From NCBI GenBank assembly GCA_013289685.1, contig JABCZL010000021.1, forward strand, positions 1 to 64,000: a DNA stretch of 64,000 bases, read 5' to 3'. The DNA comes from Acidobacteriota bacterium. GTDB taxonomy: Bacteria; Acidobacteriota; Terriglobia; Terriglobales; Acidobacteriaceae. Below are positions 16,430 to 24,193 of the stretch, in pieces; the first letter of the stretch is position 1, and the number at the start of each line of letters is the position of its first letter. Position numbers and translations under genes: made by a program. A model generated the notes under the pieces. It was not told the origin of the DNA. It ran no database searches and saw nothing but the letters and a program-made list of their open reading frames with translations.

Positions 16430-16822
16430 TTACCCAGCCGAGACCGCTGGGAAGTACGTTTGATCGCGCAAGAGTATCTCGACCGCCTCAACCACCGACC
16501 CGATATCTTGCTTTGCGCATGCCCCGCGTACTCCTGCTAAACGAGCAGCGTCGGACAGTTGTTTTGAAAGGTGAAGCGTTACCATCAGGATCGGAATCTT
16601 GGGAAAGAGCGCATAAATCTGTTTGGCGACATCAACACCGTTCAGATCTGGCATCTGATAGTCCAGGAGAATCAGGTCAGGAGGAGCCTCCAGAACTTTG
16701 TGCAGTGCCTCCGCACCGGTTCGTGCTTCGCCGCAAACTTGCCACGAGGTCTGCTGCTCGAGAACAGCTCGCAGGTAGTGCCGGACCGAGGGATTGTCGT
16801 CGACCAGCAGAATGCGAACCAC
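16430..16822 (-). CDS. stand-alone receiver domain
   Basis: 130 residues from GTG 16822, chosen because GGGGAGAG lies just upstream; a longer frame to 16900 adds unlikely residues. Acidic pair D8/D9 in LLVDDNPSVRHY, phospho-acceptor D54 (LILLDYQMPDLNG), Thr in LMVTLHLS and Lys in ACAKQDIG. Ends YFPAVSAG, with no output domain. It is the second receiver-only protein in this row and more divergent than the first (TLHLSKQLSDAARLAG). Confidence 0.85.
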   Translation of the reverse strand: MVRILLVDDNPSVRHYLRAVLEQQTSWQVCGEARTGAEALHKVLEAPPDLILLDYQMPDLNGVDVAKQIYALFPKIPILMVTLHLSKQLSDAARLAGVRGACAKQDIGSVVEAVEILLRDQTYFPAVSAG

Positions 16823-16915
16823 GTCAACTCTCCCCGCGCCCCGTACGGGTGCGATTGCATTGATCCAGAGCAGGCAGGTTTCGCAAGAAAGCGCTCTCAA
16901 TCGAGACTGCCTGAC

Positions 16916-17035
16916 CTACCGTCCCCGGCCATGCCCCTTGGCTTTGTGCTGCTTCATGACTGTCCGGGCCGCGACCTCTTTTGCCCTGCTGCCATAGCGG
17001 CCTGACCGCTCAGCACTCTCTTTGGATGTGCTCAT
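16916..17035 (-). CDS. 39-residue basic miniprotein
   Basis: From ATG 17035: MSTSKESAERSGRYGSRAKE then VAARTVMKQHKAKGHGRGR. Very basic, no hydrophobic segment, resembling short KGG-like stress proteins. Dyad site E lies 110 bases upstream, which supports the gene being real. The Shine-Dalgarno is poor. Confidence 0.45.
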   Translation of the reverse strand: MSTSKESAERSGRYGSRAKEVAARTVMKQHKAKGHGRGR

Positions 17036-17144
17036 ATTCGCGTTGTTCTTTTGCCCCAACACCACGCAAATGCTTTTTCCCTGGCACGACATCTTCTCCA
17101 GTTGTGACTCTAATAACCGTAATGGCGGCACATCGCAGCAGCAA

Positions 17145-17160
17145 TCCGGTGAAACCTGTA
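17145..17160. promoter_or_regulatory. shared dyad site E
   Basis: TCCGGTGAAACCTGTA, followed by GG. 110 bases upstream of the basic miniprotein that starts at 17035. Confidence 0.45.
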
Positions 17161-17191
17161 GGCCACTAACTCACTAATGCGACGATCCCTT

Positions 17192-18331
17192 CTACCAAAT
17201 CCCCTTGTCGCTGCCAGTTATCTTTTGTTCGAGTGCCGCCGCAGTGGCCAGTCCGGGCAAGAGGCTCAGCCGGAGACTGTTTCGGAGATCACCCTGGCGC
17301 AAGAAATTCATGAGCTCGGAAGCATAAAGATGAATGGAGCGAGGAAGGATCGAGACTCGAAGGAAATCGCGACGGAAGCAAACCTGTTCCAAGCCGAACT
17401 TCGCCGACTCAGTGACCGCCGTGTCCAGGGGAACTCCAGTTCCCCGGTATGCCTGCACGTATTCCGAGATGATCTTCAGACACGTCGCGATCCCCTCCCA
17501 CACACCCGCCGTTGAGCCCAGCGAGCGGAGATATCCAAAGTCAACCAGGTGTTGGTCCAGGAGTCCCGCGTTATCGATGATGTCGCACAGGCGGATGTAA
17601 AAGTGCCGGTACATCCGTTGGAGCGTGCTGATGACGATGCGGTCTTCCGGCGCAGGCACGCGAAAAGGATGCCCGCGCAACTCGATCATGCGAGCACGCG
17701 CTGACACGGAACGCGTGACAGCGATTTGCTCTCCGGTCTGTCCCAAGCGCCCAGCGTGAACTTCGACGAGTTCCGACAATCCGGGCACGATGAAGTTCCA
17801 CTTGTTTGCCAGACGATCTCCCCAGCTTCGTTCCGCGAGCGTTGCATTCAAACGCGTGCCCATGGCCTCGACCACCCTGCCTGCATCGGCGTCCGTGTAC
17901 AGATCCAAGTCACTGCCAAGGTCTGGCCAATGATCCAGAGACTTGATGACCGTGACTGGACAGCCGCATTCTTCCAGCACAGCACAGATCTGCTGCAGAA
18001 ACCCTAGAGCACGGTTGATGCGCCCTGTTTCCCTCTGAATCGCAGTGAAGGTCCATTCCACGCCCTGTTCATTTCCCTCGGCCTCGAAGATCTTCTGCAG
18101 CGGCGCAAAGGAGCGAATGATGACATGGTTTGTCATCGCCAGAGCTTCGAGATCCTGCCGATCTCGTCCGTCGAGCGCGGACACAATTTCCGTGATTTGC
18201 TGAGGGCAGGTTTCGATCACTGGCGCATGGACACTGGCCGGCGAGGAGCAGGCCGGAGCCAACAGGAGCTCAGACAGCAGTCGGAGGCTTCTGGTCGACG
18301 CGCGAGCATAGTCCATGGGATGGAACTCCAT
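17192..18331 (-). CDS. nucleotidyltransferase-fold protein (PF14907 type)
   Basis: 379 residues. Central motif PDLGSDLDLYTDADAGRVVE has the G-S-D-x-D signature of the nucleotidyltransferase superfamily, preceded by CPVTVIKSLDHW. Flanking helices (DLEALAMTNHVIIRSFAPLQ; DRIVISTLQRMYRHFYIRLC) match the uncharacterised family related to MNT/kanamycin-nucleotidyltransferase folds, found in capsule and exopolysaccharide loci. Broken sugar-metabolism genes just upstream on the same strand (18.4-19.1 kb) suggest this is the survivor of a polysaccharide locus. Confidence 0.75.
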   Translation of the reverse strand: MEFHPMDYARASTRSLRLLSELLLAPACSSPASVHAPVIETCPQQITEIVSALDGRDRQDLEALAMTNHVIIRSFAPLQKIFEAEGNEQGVEWTFTAIQRETGRINRALGFLQQICAVLEECGCPVTVIKSLDHWPDLGSDLDLYTDADAGRVVEAMGTRLNATLAERSWGDRLANKWNFIVPGLSELVEVHAGRLGQTGEQIAVTRSVSARARMIELRGHPFRVPAPEDRIVISTLQRMYRHFYIRLCDIIDNAGLLDQHLVDFGYLRSLGSTAGVWEGIATCLKIISEYVQAYRGTGVPLDTAVTESAKFGLEQVCFRRDFLRVSILPRSIHLYASELMNFLRQGDLRNSLRLSLLPGLATAAALEQKITGSDKGIW

Positions 18332-18400
18332 TCAATGTTGTGAGACAGCCACACTTGGATGTGAGAAAGCGCGCGTGGGGTTGGCGCTCCGCAGCTGGAC

Positions 18401-18730
18401 TCAGCTGGAACCAGTACCGGACTGGGCATTCTGGCCGCATCTTGCAGAACCGACTCGCTCAATTGCTGTGCCTTCTTCGTAATCGTTCCAGGTTTCAATC
18501 ATCACAAACGGGAGCGGATTGGCGGCGTCGAAGTACCGGTTGTAGAGCTGGAGAGTGTCATCCAACGTTTGCCCGCAGCGGCTCTGCATGTGGCGATTCA
18601 GACCCCATTTTGCTGCGGAATCATCGAATCCCGGCCATGCTGCACCCACCGCGATCTTATCGCGGTGTTTGTTTCTCATATTCTTGTAGAAATCGTCCAG
18701 GTATTGTTCGCCCCAATTACTGCCGTCTGG
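18401..18730 (-). pseudogene. glycoside hydrolase fragment (C-terminal)
   Basis: Reading from about 18730: DGSNWGEQYLDDFYKNMRNK, HRDKIAVGAAWPGFDDSAAK, LNRHMQSRCGQTLDDTLQLY and PFVMIETWNDYEEGTAIER. The W-N-D-Y-E-E-G-T motif is typical of the C-terminus of GH71/GH99-like glycosidases. A TGA interrupts the same frame just upstream and the N-terminal two thirds of the enzyme are absent. It is fused to the remains of a second gene (18734-19098). Confidence 0.6.
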
Positions 18731-18733
18731 GGT

Positions 18734-19098
18734 CCTTCAGATCCAAATCCATGTATGCGGCGGCGCGAACCAGCAAAATCACTTCGGCACCACCCTCTTT
18801 ATCGGCTCGTAGCTGTTGCGTCAGGTGAGTCCGTACTTCCACCGCCGTATGGATCTCGAGTTTGAAAGCGGAATCTACGCCGGCGCACCCGAGCACGTCA
18901 GAAAACGTTGCCGCAGACCGAAATCGTGTGAACGCCGGCGCGTCCCAGCTTTTCGATCAGCCGGGCGACTACCGACCGGCCTAGAACTTCCACGCACACC
19001 AGAGGAGTGCCCTGCGTGAGCGAGGCTATGGCGGAGTTCTCGCTGCAGCTTTCTTCCTCGTGACTCTCCGGTCCGACGATTACGATTGCGCTTAGCAC
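18734..19098 (-). pseudogene. nucleotidyltransferase-like fragment, frameshifted
   Basis: From ATG 19098: MLSAIVIVGPESHEEE, then TPLVCVEVLGRSVVARLIEK and LGRAGVHTISVCGNVF, stop at 18898. The neighbouring frame then continues SDVLGCAGVDSAFKLEIHTA and AEVILLVRAAAYMDLDLKDP to a stop at 18734. This is the N-terminal Rossmann-like half of a sugar-phosphate nucleotidyltransferase-type protein, broken by a one-base shift near 18895 and truncated where the glycosidase fragment begins. Confidence 0.6.
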
Positions 19099-19153
19099 TC
19101 TGACTCCACCTTGTCCTGGGTTCTACGTTTCCATGGGCGACTTGGGTACGTGT

Positions 19154-19855
19154 CTATCTCGCCGGCACTTTGGCCAGGCTGAGCATTTCCGTCCCCTGAC
19201 TAGAGGACTGGGGCCTCGCCGAGTGCCGTCGTATTTTCGCCTTTGGAAACAGCAAGGCGCGCATTTTGAGCTTCGCTTTGTGTAATTGTGACTTGGAGTT
19301 TCCGATGGAGCAGTCGAGCAATTCAGCGATCTCACGGTGTTGATATCCTTCGACCTCGTGCAAAGAAAAAATCGTCCGGCAGCCCTCCGGCAGTTCCTCC
19401 AGAGCACGACGCAAAGCAATGCGATCGACCACGCCAGTGAGTTCCGGATCACTCTTGCCGAAATCGCGGTGCAGAGAAGGAGACTCGGGATTTACCGGCT
19501 CGTCCAGGGAAACCGTGGGCGGAGACTTGCGCCGGCGAAGCTTCATCAGGACAGTGTTCACCGCGACGCGATAGAGCCAGGTCGAGAAGGCAGCATCTCC
19601 TCGAAACGAACCGACCGTACGAAACACCTGCAGGAAAGCCTCCTGGGTTAAGTCTTCTGCCTCGGCAACATCCTTGGTCATGAGCAGGCATACCGAATAG
19701 ACGCGGTTCTTGTGTTGCTGAAACAGAATTGCAAAGGCTTGCTCGTCGCCAGACTGCGCGCGCTTTACCAGGTTGATCTGGGAATCATCGCGACCCTTCG
19801 TGCTGGTCGCGGGAATGACGTTCGCTTCTGTCGCAGAAATCGCACAAGTCGCCAC
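19154..19855 (-). CDS. ECF-type RNA polymerase sigma factor
   Basis: 233 residues; GTG 19855 follows GAAGGAGA. Region 2 is at about 28-95 (NLVKRAQSGDEQAFAILFQQ; DLTQEAFLQVFRTVGSFRGD; FSTWLYRVAVNTVLMKLRRR), a short acidic linker follows, and region 4 is at about 130-185 (LEELPEGCRTIFSLHEVEGY; HREIAELLDCSIGNSKSQLH). The last 35 residues are a basic, serine-rich extension. No anti-sigma gene is adjacent. It may control part of the surrounding stress genes. Confidence 0.9.
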   Translation of the reverse strand: MATCAISATEANVIPATSTKGRDDSQINLVKRAQSGDEQAFAILFQQHKNRVYSVCLLMTKDVAEAEDLTQEAFLQVFRTVGSFRGDAAFSTWLYRVAVNTVLMKLRRRKSPPTVSLDEPVNPESPSLHRDFGKSDPELTGVVDRIALRRALEELPEGCRTIFSLHEVEGYQHREIAELLDCSIGNSKSQLHKAKLKMRALLFPKAKIRRHSARPQSSSQGTEMLSLAKVPAR

Positions 19856-20113
19856 GTTTGATCTCCTTCACTACCGCAGTTCGCTCGCCAACTCCGCGAG
19901 CATGGATTCGAGAGTAGAAAAAGGATCGAAATCCTTGTATCGGGTCACAGCTGTAAACCCTTGCAGGAGACGCTGTAAGACTCCCCGCCGGGGTCCTAAG
20001 GCGGATAGATCCGCGACTGGCGCGGATCTAATCGTCCGGGAATGAACTTGCAGAAATGCTTTCGTTGGCAGGAAACAAACCGATTGGCATCGGAGAATCA
20101 ATACATCCGAGCA

Positions 20114-20353
20114 TCAATAAAGGTGGAATTCCACTTCCACGCTGATCTGCACATCCACGGGCTTACCATCTTTGAGCGCAGGTTGAAAGCGCCACTGCCG
20201 AACCGCGTCCAGCGCTTTCGCGTCGAGTCCCAGGCCTAAGCCCCGAACCACCTTGATATCGCGCGGACGTCCTGCCGCGTCCACGATTAGCCAAAGCACA
20301 CACGTTCCTTGTTTCTTGGCGCGGCGCGCATCTTCGGTGTATTCGGCAGGACG
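20114..20353 (-). pseudogene. TonB C-terminal domain fragment
   Basis: The frame RPAEYTEDARRAKKQGTCVL, then WLIVDAAGRPRDIKVVRGLG, AVRQWRFQPALKDGKP and VDVQISVEVEFHLY is a complete TonB C-terminal (energy transduction) domain. It lacks an N-terminal anchor: upstream the frame runs directly into the 3' end of the DUF3309 gene. It looks like a deletion that joined the two genes near 20345-20353. Confidence 0.7.
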
Positions 20354-20478
20354 AGGACAATCACGACGACCAAGCCTAGCCCTCCGCTCGGGTAATACCC
20401 CCAAGACCGGCTGTGGGGCCAAGTGGGCAATGCGCCTAGCAACAGCACGATGAGCAGCACGAGAAGAATGACGGACAT
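20287..20478 (-). CDS. DUF3309 membrane miniprotein with altered C-terminus
   Basis: From ATG 20478, with TTAGGAGG upstream: MSVILLVLLIVLLLGALPTW, then PHSRSWGYYPSGGLGLVVVI. This is the classic DUF3309 sequence, normally about 50 residues ending within the second hydrophobic helix. Here the helix runs VVVIVLVL and then switches to PNTPKMRAAPRNKERVCFG, which is out-of-frame TonB sequence. The gene's 3' end was replaced in the deletion that also decapitated the TonB gene. The protein may still insert in the membrane. Confidence 0.75.
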   Translation of the reverse strand: MSVILLVLLIVLLLGALPTWPHSRSWGYYPSGGLGLVVVIVLVLPNTPKMRAAPRNKERVCFG

Positions 20479-20575
20479 AAAACCTCCTAAGGTTAGAGTT
20501 CGTTTTCGACCCCGCGCAATCTTCCGGCCCGGTAAGAGCCGAGCCGGCATTTGAGCTTCGGGAAGCTAAAACCGC

Positions 20576-21337
20576 TCAGTTGGACGCAGGTGCTGTTGCG
20601 CCAGCCGCATCATTCCTGCCTGATTCTCTACTCTGAACCGAGTATCTCCTGACCGCCGAAAGGAACGGCTCGCTGACCGCTGTCGCCTGCACCTTCCCGC
20701 TCAGGATGTCCGAAAAAGGCATGGAACTTCCATACAACAACCGTGTTTCATCCTTGTCCTGAGTGAGCGCCGCACCGCTCAGATCGATTCCGGCAAAAAG
20801 ACCGCGAGCTCGAGAATAGGTCAGTACCTCCGCCCTCATCTTGATGTCAGTATCCGCGGCTGCATCACGCCCTACTGGCCCCGCTGCCGCAGATGCGTCT
20901 GCACCGAGTTTGAATTTGCTGGAGAGTAGGTGCTGCATACCTTGATCGTTGGTCACGACCATGACGAGGTCCACGGCCTGGCCTCCCAGCTGCAGACCCC
21001 AACTTCCCCCGGTGATAGTGATGGGAGCTGGAGCGCTCCAGCCAGACTCAGTTCGACAGGTGGCGACGCCCTTGCCATGATTTCCACCAAACCCGACGGC
21101 GATCTTCACCATAGACGGGATCACGGCGATACACTTTGCGTCGCGCATGACCTTGTCAGGAATTGCCTTGTCCGGAGTCGCCATGATCTCGTTCAGGACC
21201 TTGGCCGACGCATCGATTCGCTTGGCGATGTCTGACTCATTTTTGTCTTTGTCGGCAGACCAGCCCACGCCGACCAAGATTGAACAAATGCTCAGCACCA
21301 GGAGACATTTGGGAAATACTGAAGAAATTCTTCTCAT
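20576..21337 (-). CDS. SYLF-domain lipid-binding protein (Ysc84/DUF500)
   Basis: 253 residues. Signal peptide 1-27 (CLLVLSICSILVGVGWSA). The SYLF domain spans about 40-225: RIDASAKVLNEIMATPDKAI, AKCIAVIPSMVKIAVGFGGN, GKGVATCRTESGWSAPAPIT, GGSWGLQLGGQAVDLVMVVT, TYSRARGLFAGIDLSGAALT. SYLF domains bind phosphoinositides or other lipids; bacterial members are periplasmic. A Ser/Ala tail ends the protein. Dyad site F lies 184 bases upstream. Confidence 0.88.
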   Translation of the reverse strand: MRRISSVFPKCLLVLSICSILVGVGWSADKDKNESDIAKRIDASAKVLNEIMATPDKAIPDKVMRDAKCIAVIPSMVKIAVGFGGNHGKGVATCRTESGWSAPAPITITGGSWGLQLGGQAVDLVMVVTNDQGMQHLLSSKFKLGADASAAAGPVGRDAAADTDIKMRAEVLTYSRARGLFAGIDLSGAALTQDKDETRLLYGSSMPFSDILSGKVQATAVSEPFLSAVRRYSVQSRESGRNDAAGATAPASN

Positions 21338-21520
21338 GTTTGTCCTCGTCCTCTTCTGTGCTCCACGTGAGCACCTGCTAGTTGTCGTGCGAGAACAAAG
21401 CTAGTCCCAGGGCGGAGTTGGTTCTATCCAGCGGAGCCAGTAAACAGCGTGAGAACTTTCCTGAGGAATTCGTCGGTAACTGTAGTGCCGCAATTCGGTG
21501 AGGCTCTCTCCGCGCAGCCC

Positions 21521-21536
21521 TACAGGTTCCACAGTA
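21521..21536. promoter_or_regulatory. shared dyad site F
   Basis: TACAGGTTCCACAGTA (reverse: TACTGTGGAACCTGTA). 184 bases upstream of the SYLF gene, in the 387-base gap 21338-21724, which holds no gene. Confidence 0.45.
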
Positions 21537-21597
21537 TTGTGAGTTCCGGAGCGGAGAATTAGCCTGCAATCTCTACTCGACACAACGCCCCCAAGCG

Positions 21598-21627
21598 GGT
21601 GCCGGTCCTCTGGGATGGACCGGCACC
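21598..21627. repeat. 11-bp inverted repeat
   Basis: GGTGCCGGTCC and GGACCGGCACC around an 8-base spacer. Perfect stem without a T run on either side; possible operator or transcript-end structure. Confidence 0.4.
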
Positions 21628-21773
21628 TGCTCCCTCCAAAGATCTCAATAGAAAATGAAACTGCACACGAACCTACCCGGATGGACCTCACCAAATACAG
21701 TCCGATGAGGATATTTCGAAAATATTGCGGCGCTTAATATCGGCGAAGACAGAAATCAACTCGGAGACTAATT

Positions 21774-21949
21774 ATGCTTTACTGGCGTTAATGTTCCTGG
21801 TAGTGGCGCTGATCGCTGGAGTGCTGGGTTTTACCGGAGTAGCCGTTGCGGCGGCCGGCATCGCCAAGCTGCTGTTTGTTGTTTTCCTGGTGCTTTTCTT
21901 GATCTCGTTGGTAGTGCATCTCGGAAGCGGTCGCAGGTCGATGAACTGA
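21774..21949 (+). CDS. DUF1328 membrane miniprotein, one base missing near start
   Basis: Family members begin [16 protein letters not shown]. Here the canonical ATG at 21774 (after CGGAGAC) gives M-L-Y-W and then a stop because TGGGCG reads TGGCG; the following frame continues [34 protein letters not shown] and [16 protein letters not shown]. Two transmembrane helices with Gly-zipper character. If the loss is real, translation could begin at ATG 21791 or from an upstream TTG at 21725; if it is a sequence error, the gene is normal. Function of the family: stress-linked inner membrane protein. Confidence 0.75.
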
Positions 21950-21965
21950 ACCGCACAACAGAGCG

Positions 21966-22010
21966 GCGGGGTCTTCAGAGCATGGCGGGGTCTTCAGAGC
22001 GAAGACCCCG
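21966..22010. repeat. direct repeat plus hairpin after DUF1328
   Basis: GCGGGGTCTTCAGAGC occurs at 21966-21981 and 21985-22000. The second copy pairs with GAAGACCCCG (22001-22010) through CGGGGTCTTC. It probably ends the DUF1328 transcript, although no T tract is visible. Confidence 0.45.
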
Positions 22011-22046
22011 TCCCAAGGGGTGTGACGCTCGAGCCCATGTTCTGAG

Positions 22047-22310
22047 TCACACTCCTATCACATCCGCCGAGGCTTCCTTGTTTTCCGCACACGCGCCGGT
22101 CGGGATCACCGCCTCCACGACCGATCCTCTGCTGGATGTCTCCACTCGGATTTGTCCCCCGAACTCCGCCAGTCTTTCCCTCATTCCCCCCAAACCAATC
22201 CCGGGAGCTGCCCCACCGCGGAACCTGGCTAGAACCTCCTGGGGAATGCCTTTCCCATCATCGACGACAGTTAACGTGACGTGCGATATCCCAAAGATTT
22301 CTGGTAAAGG
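22047..22310 (-). pseudogene. histidine kinase ATPase fragment
   Basis: The minus strand reads VTLTVVDDGKGIPQEVLARF, PGIGLGGMRERLAEFGGQIR and VETSSRGSVVEAVIPTG to a stop at 22047. These are the G1 and G2 boxes of a HisKA_3-type HATPase domain. The N-terminal part, including the phosphorylated His, is absent, and no start precedes it. A remnant of a kinase like that at 22528-24132, probably left by recombination between paralogues. Confidence 0.65.
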
Positions 22311-22527
22311 AAGGAGATGAAAGGATCAGAAGGAGTACGGTGCGCGGCGGCCAAGGACGGCTTCCAAGCCGGTCAAACTGCAAAGGCCCGACTCGGGCCA
22401 CCGTGTGCAGTCACTCCTGAAAGGACATGGCCGCCCGCATCCTGCCAACTCCAGGGTAGAGAAAGACACTCCTTCCCGGAATCAGTGGAAAGTGTGTAGG
22501 TGTACCAGGATGCTATTTGCGCCCAGT

Positions 22528-24132
22528 TCAAGCAGTAACAGGCGCTGGGACCGGCTCGTGCCGCTGGGAAGGGATGACTACCTCGACGATCGTACCGGGA
22601 TTGGCATTCGCCAATCGCAGACTTCCTCCAAGTTCCGAGACACGTTGCCTCATTCCGCCGATGCCGACTCCAACGCTATCCGGTCGCAACTGAATCACCT
22701 GTTCCTCGATTCCTTTGCCATCGTCGCGCACGGTCACCATGATGCGGCCTTCACCTTCCGTGAGACTCACTTGCCCATTGCGTGCTCCGGAGTGCCGGAA
22801 CATGTTGGTCAGGGCCTCCTGGATGATGCGGAATATGGCGGTCTCCAGCTCCGACCTGAGCCGGCCGAGATCCGGAGGATCCACCGCCAGATGAATTCCG
22901 ATTCCGCTGCGTTCCGAAAGCCCCTCCAGGTACCAATGAAGGGCAGAAACCAGGCCAACCTCGTCGAGGAGAGGAGGATGCAGAAGATGGGAGATCGTCC
23001 GCACTTGCTGGATAGCGCGGTCCACTAATTGGCTCGCATCAGCGCTCGCTTGCCGCATGGAAGGCGAGGAATCCTTGGAAAGAATTCCATCCAGGATCAT
23101 CTTCGCCGCCGCCAGTTCTTGTCCGAGGCCATCATGAATTTCTCGAGCTATCCGCCGACGCTCCTCGTCCTGCATGGTCATCAGGCGGCTGGAAAGGCGC
23201 CTGAGTTCAGCCGTCCTGACATCCACCATGTGTTCCAATTCGATCGCACTGTCGCGAATCGATTGTTCCAGCAGCTTGCTGTCATGGATATCAGAACAGG
23301 TCCCATACCACTTGACGATGCTCCCTTGCGAATCACGAAGCGGAAGAGCCCGAGCGCGAAACCAGCGATATTGTCGCTCGGCGCCGCGCAGACGGTATTC
23401 CGACTCATAGCCTTCACCGGACTGCACACATCGCATCCAGTGGGACAGAGTCCGTTCTTTGTCCTCGGGATGCACATACTCCAACCAGCCCAGGCCAACG
23501 GCCGACCCTGGCGGCGCCCCGGTGTACTCATAAAATCTGCTGCTGATGTAGTCCCTGGCGCCATCCGGTTGCCGGCTAAAGATGATATCGGGCGCGGTAT
23601 GCACGATCGCGTCCAACTCCTGGTTTTTCTGGGCAAGGTCGCTGTTGAGTTGCTGCAGCGCCAGCGCTTTCTGCTCCAACTCCAGAGTTCGATCCGCAAC
23701 GCGCTCTTCGAGTTCATTGTTCAGCCGTTCAAGTTGCAGTTTCCTTCGGTGCAGTTCAGCGAACACTTTCACCTTTGCCCGCAAGACTTCCGGGACAATC
23801 GGGACAGAAAGATAATCCACCGCCCCATGCTGATATCCCTTCAGTCGGTCGAGGTCCGTCAAATGCACTGCGGAAACGAAAATGATTGCCGTTTTCTGAA
23901 AGCGCGGATGCTGGCGGATGATCTCGGCGAGTTCAAAGCCGTCGATCTCCGGCATGCTTACATCCATCAATACTACGGCGACGTCATTCTTCAGCAATTT
24001 CTCGAGAGCTTCCTTGGCAGATGTCGCCTTGATCAGGTTCTCTCCCAACTCGGCCAGGATGGCTTCATAGCTCAGCAGCTTGCCCTGCTGATCATCGACC
24101 ATGAGAATATTCACTTTTTCGCGAACGTTCAT
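22528..24132 (-). CDS. receiver-PAS-HisKA_3 sensor kinase
   Basis: 534 residues. Receiver 6-125 with D57 (VVLMDVSMPEIDG), Lys replaced by PIVPEVL-type end; coiled coil 125-172; PAS fold 172-285 (ELDAIVHTAPDIIFSRQPDG, EYRLRGAERQYRWFRARALP with PAC motif); HisKA_3 dimerisation helix with H333 in RIAREIHDGLGQE; HATPase 420-525 (EALTNMFRHSGA, DDGKGI, GVGIGGMRQR). No transmembrane segment, so cytosolic. The kinase type pairs with NarL-type regulators, several of which are encoded 7-10 kb away. The gene starts 61 bases after the poly-HAMP kinase stop on the same strand, so it is probably the second gene of that operon and may receive phosphate from it through its N-terminal receiver. Confidence 0.94.
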   Translation of the reverse strand: MNVREKVNILMVDDQQGKLLSYEAILAELGENLIKATSAKEALEKLLKNDVAVVLMDVSMPEIDGFELAEIIRQHPRFQKTAIIFVSAVHLTDLDRLKGYQHGAVDYLSVPIVPEVLRAKVKVFAELHRRKLQLERLNNELEERVADRTLELEQKALALQQLNSDLAQKNQELDAIVHTAPDIIFSRQPDGARDYISSRFYEYTGAPPGSAVGLGWLEYVHPEDKERTLSHWMRCVQSGEGYESEYRLRGAERQYRWFRARALPLRDSQGSIVKWYGTCSDIHDSKLLEQSIRDSAIELEHMVDVRTAELRRLSSRLMTMQDEERRRIAREIHDGLGQELAAAKMILDGILSKDSSPSMRQASADASQLVDRAIQQVRTISHLLHPPLLDEVGLVSALHWYLEGLSERSGIGIHLAVDPPDLGRLRSELETAIFRIIQEALTNMFRHSGARNGQVSLTEGEGRIMVTVRDDGKGIEEQVIQLRPDSVGVGIGGMRQRVSELGGSLRLANANPGTIVEVVIPSQRHEPVPAPVTA

Positions 24133-24193
24133 GATTCTCTCAATAACGCTGCCTGGCCTTCACGTCGACTCATCCGACTGCCCAACCCGGCGT

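Noticed and set aside
19871..20101. A 76-codon minus-strand frame ending FSTLESMLAELASELR.
   Set aside because: Only the last 25 residues look protein-like; no ribosome binding site or family. The gap 19856-20113 is treated as non-coding.
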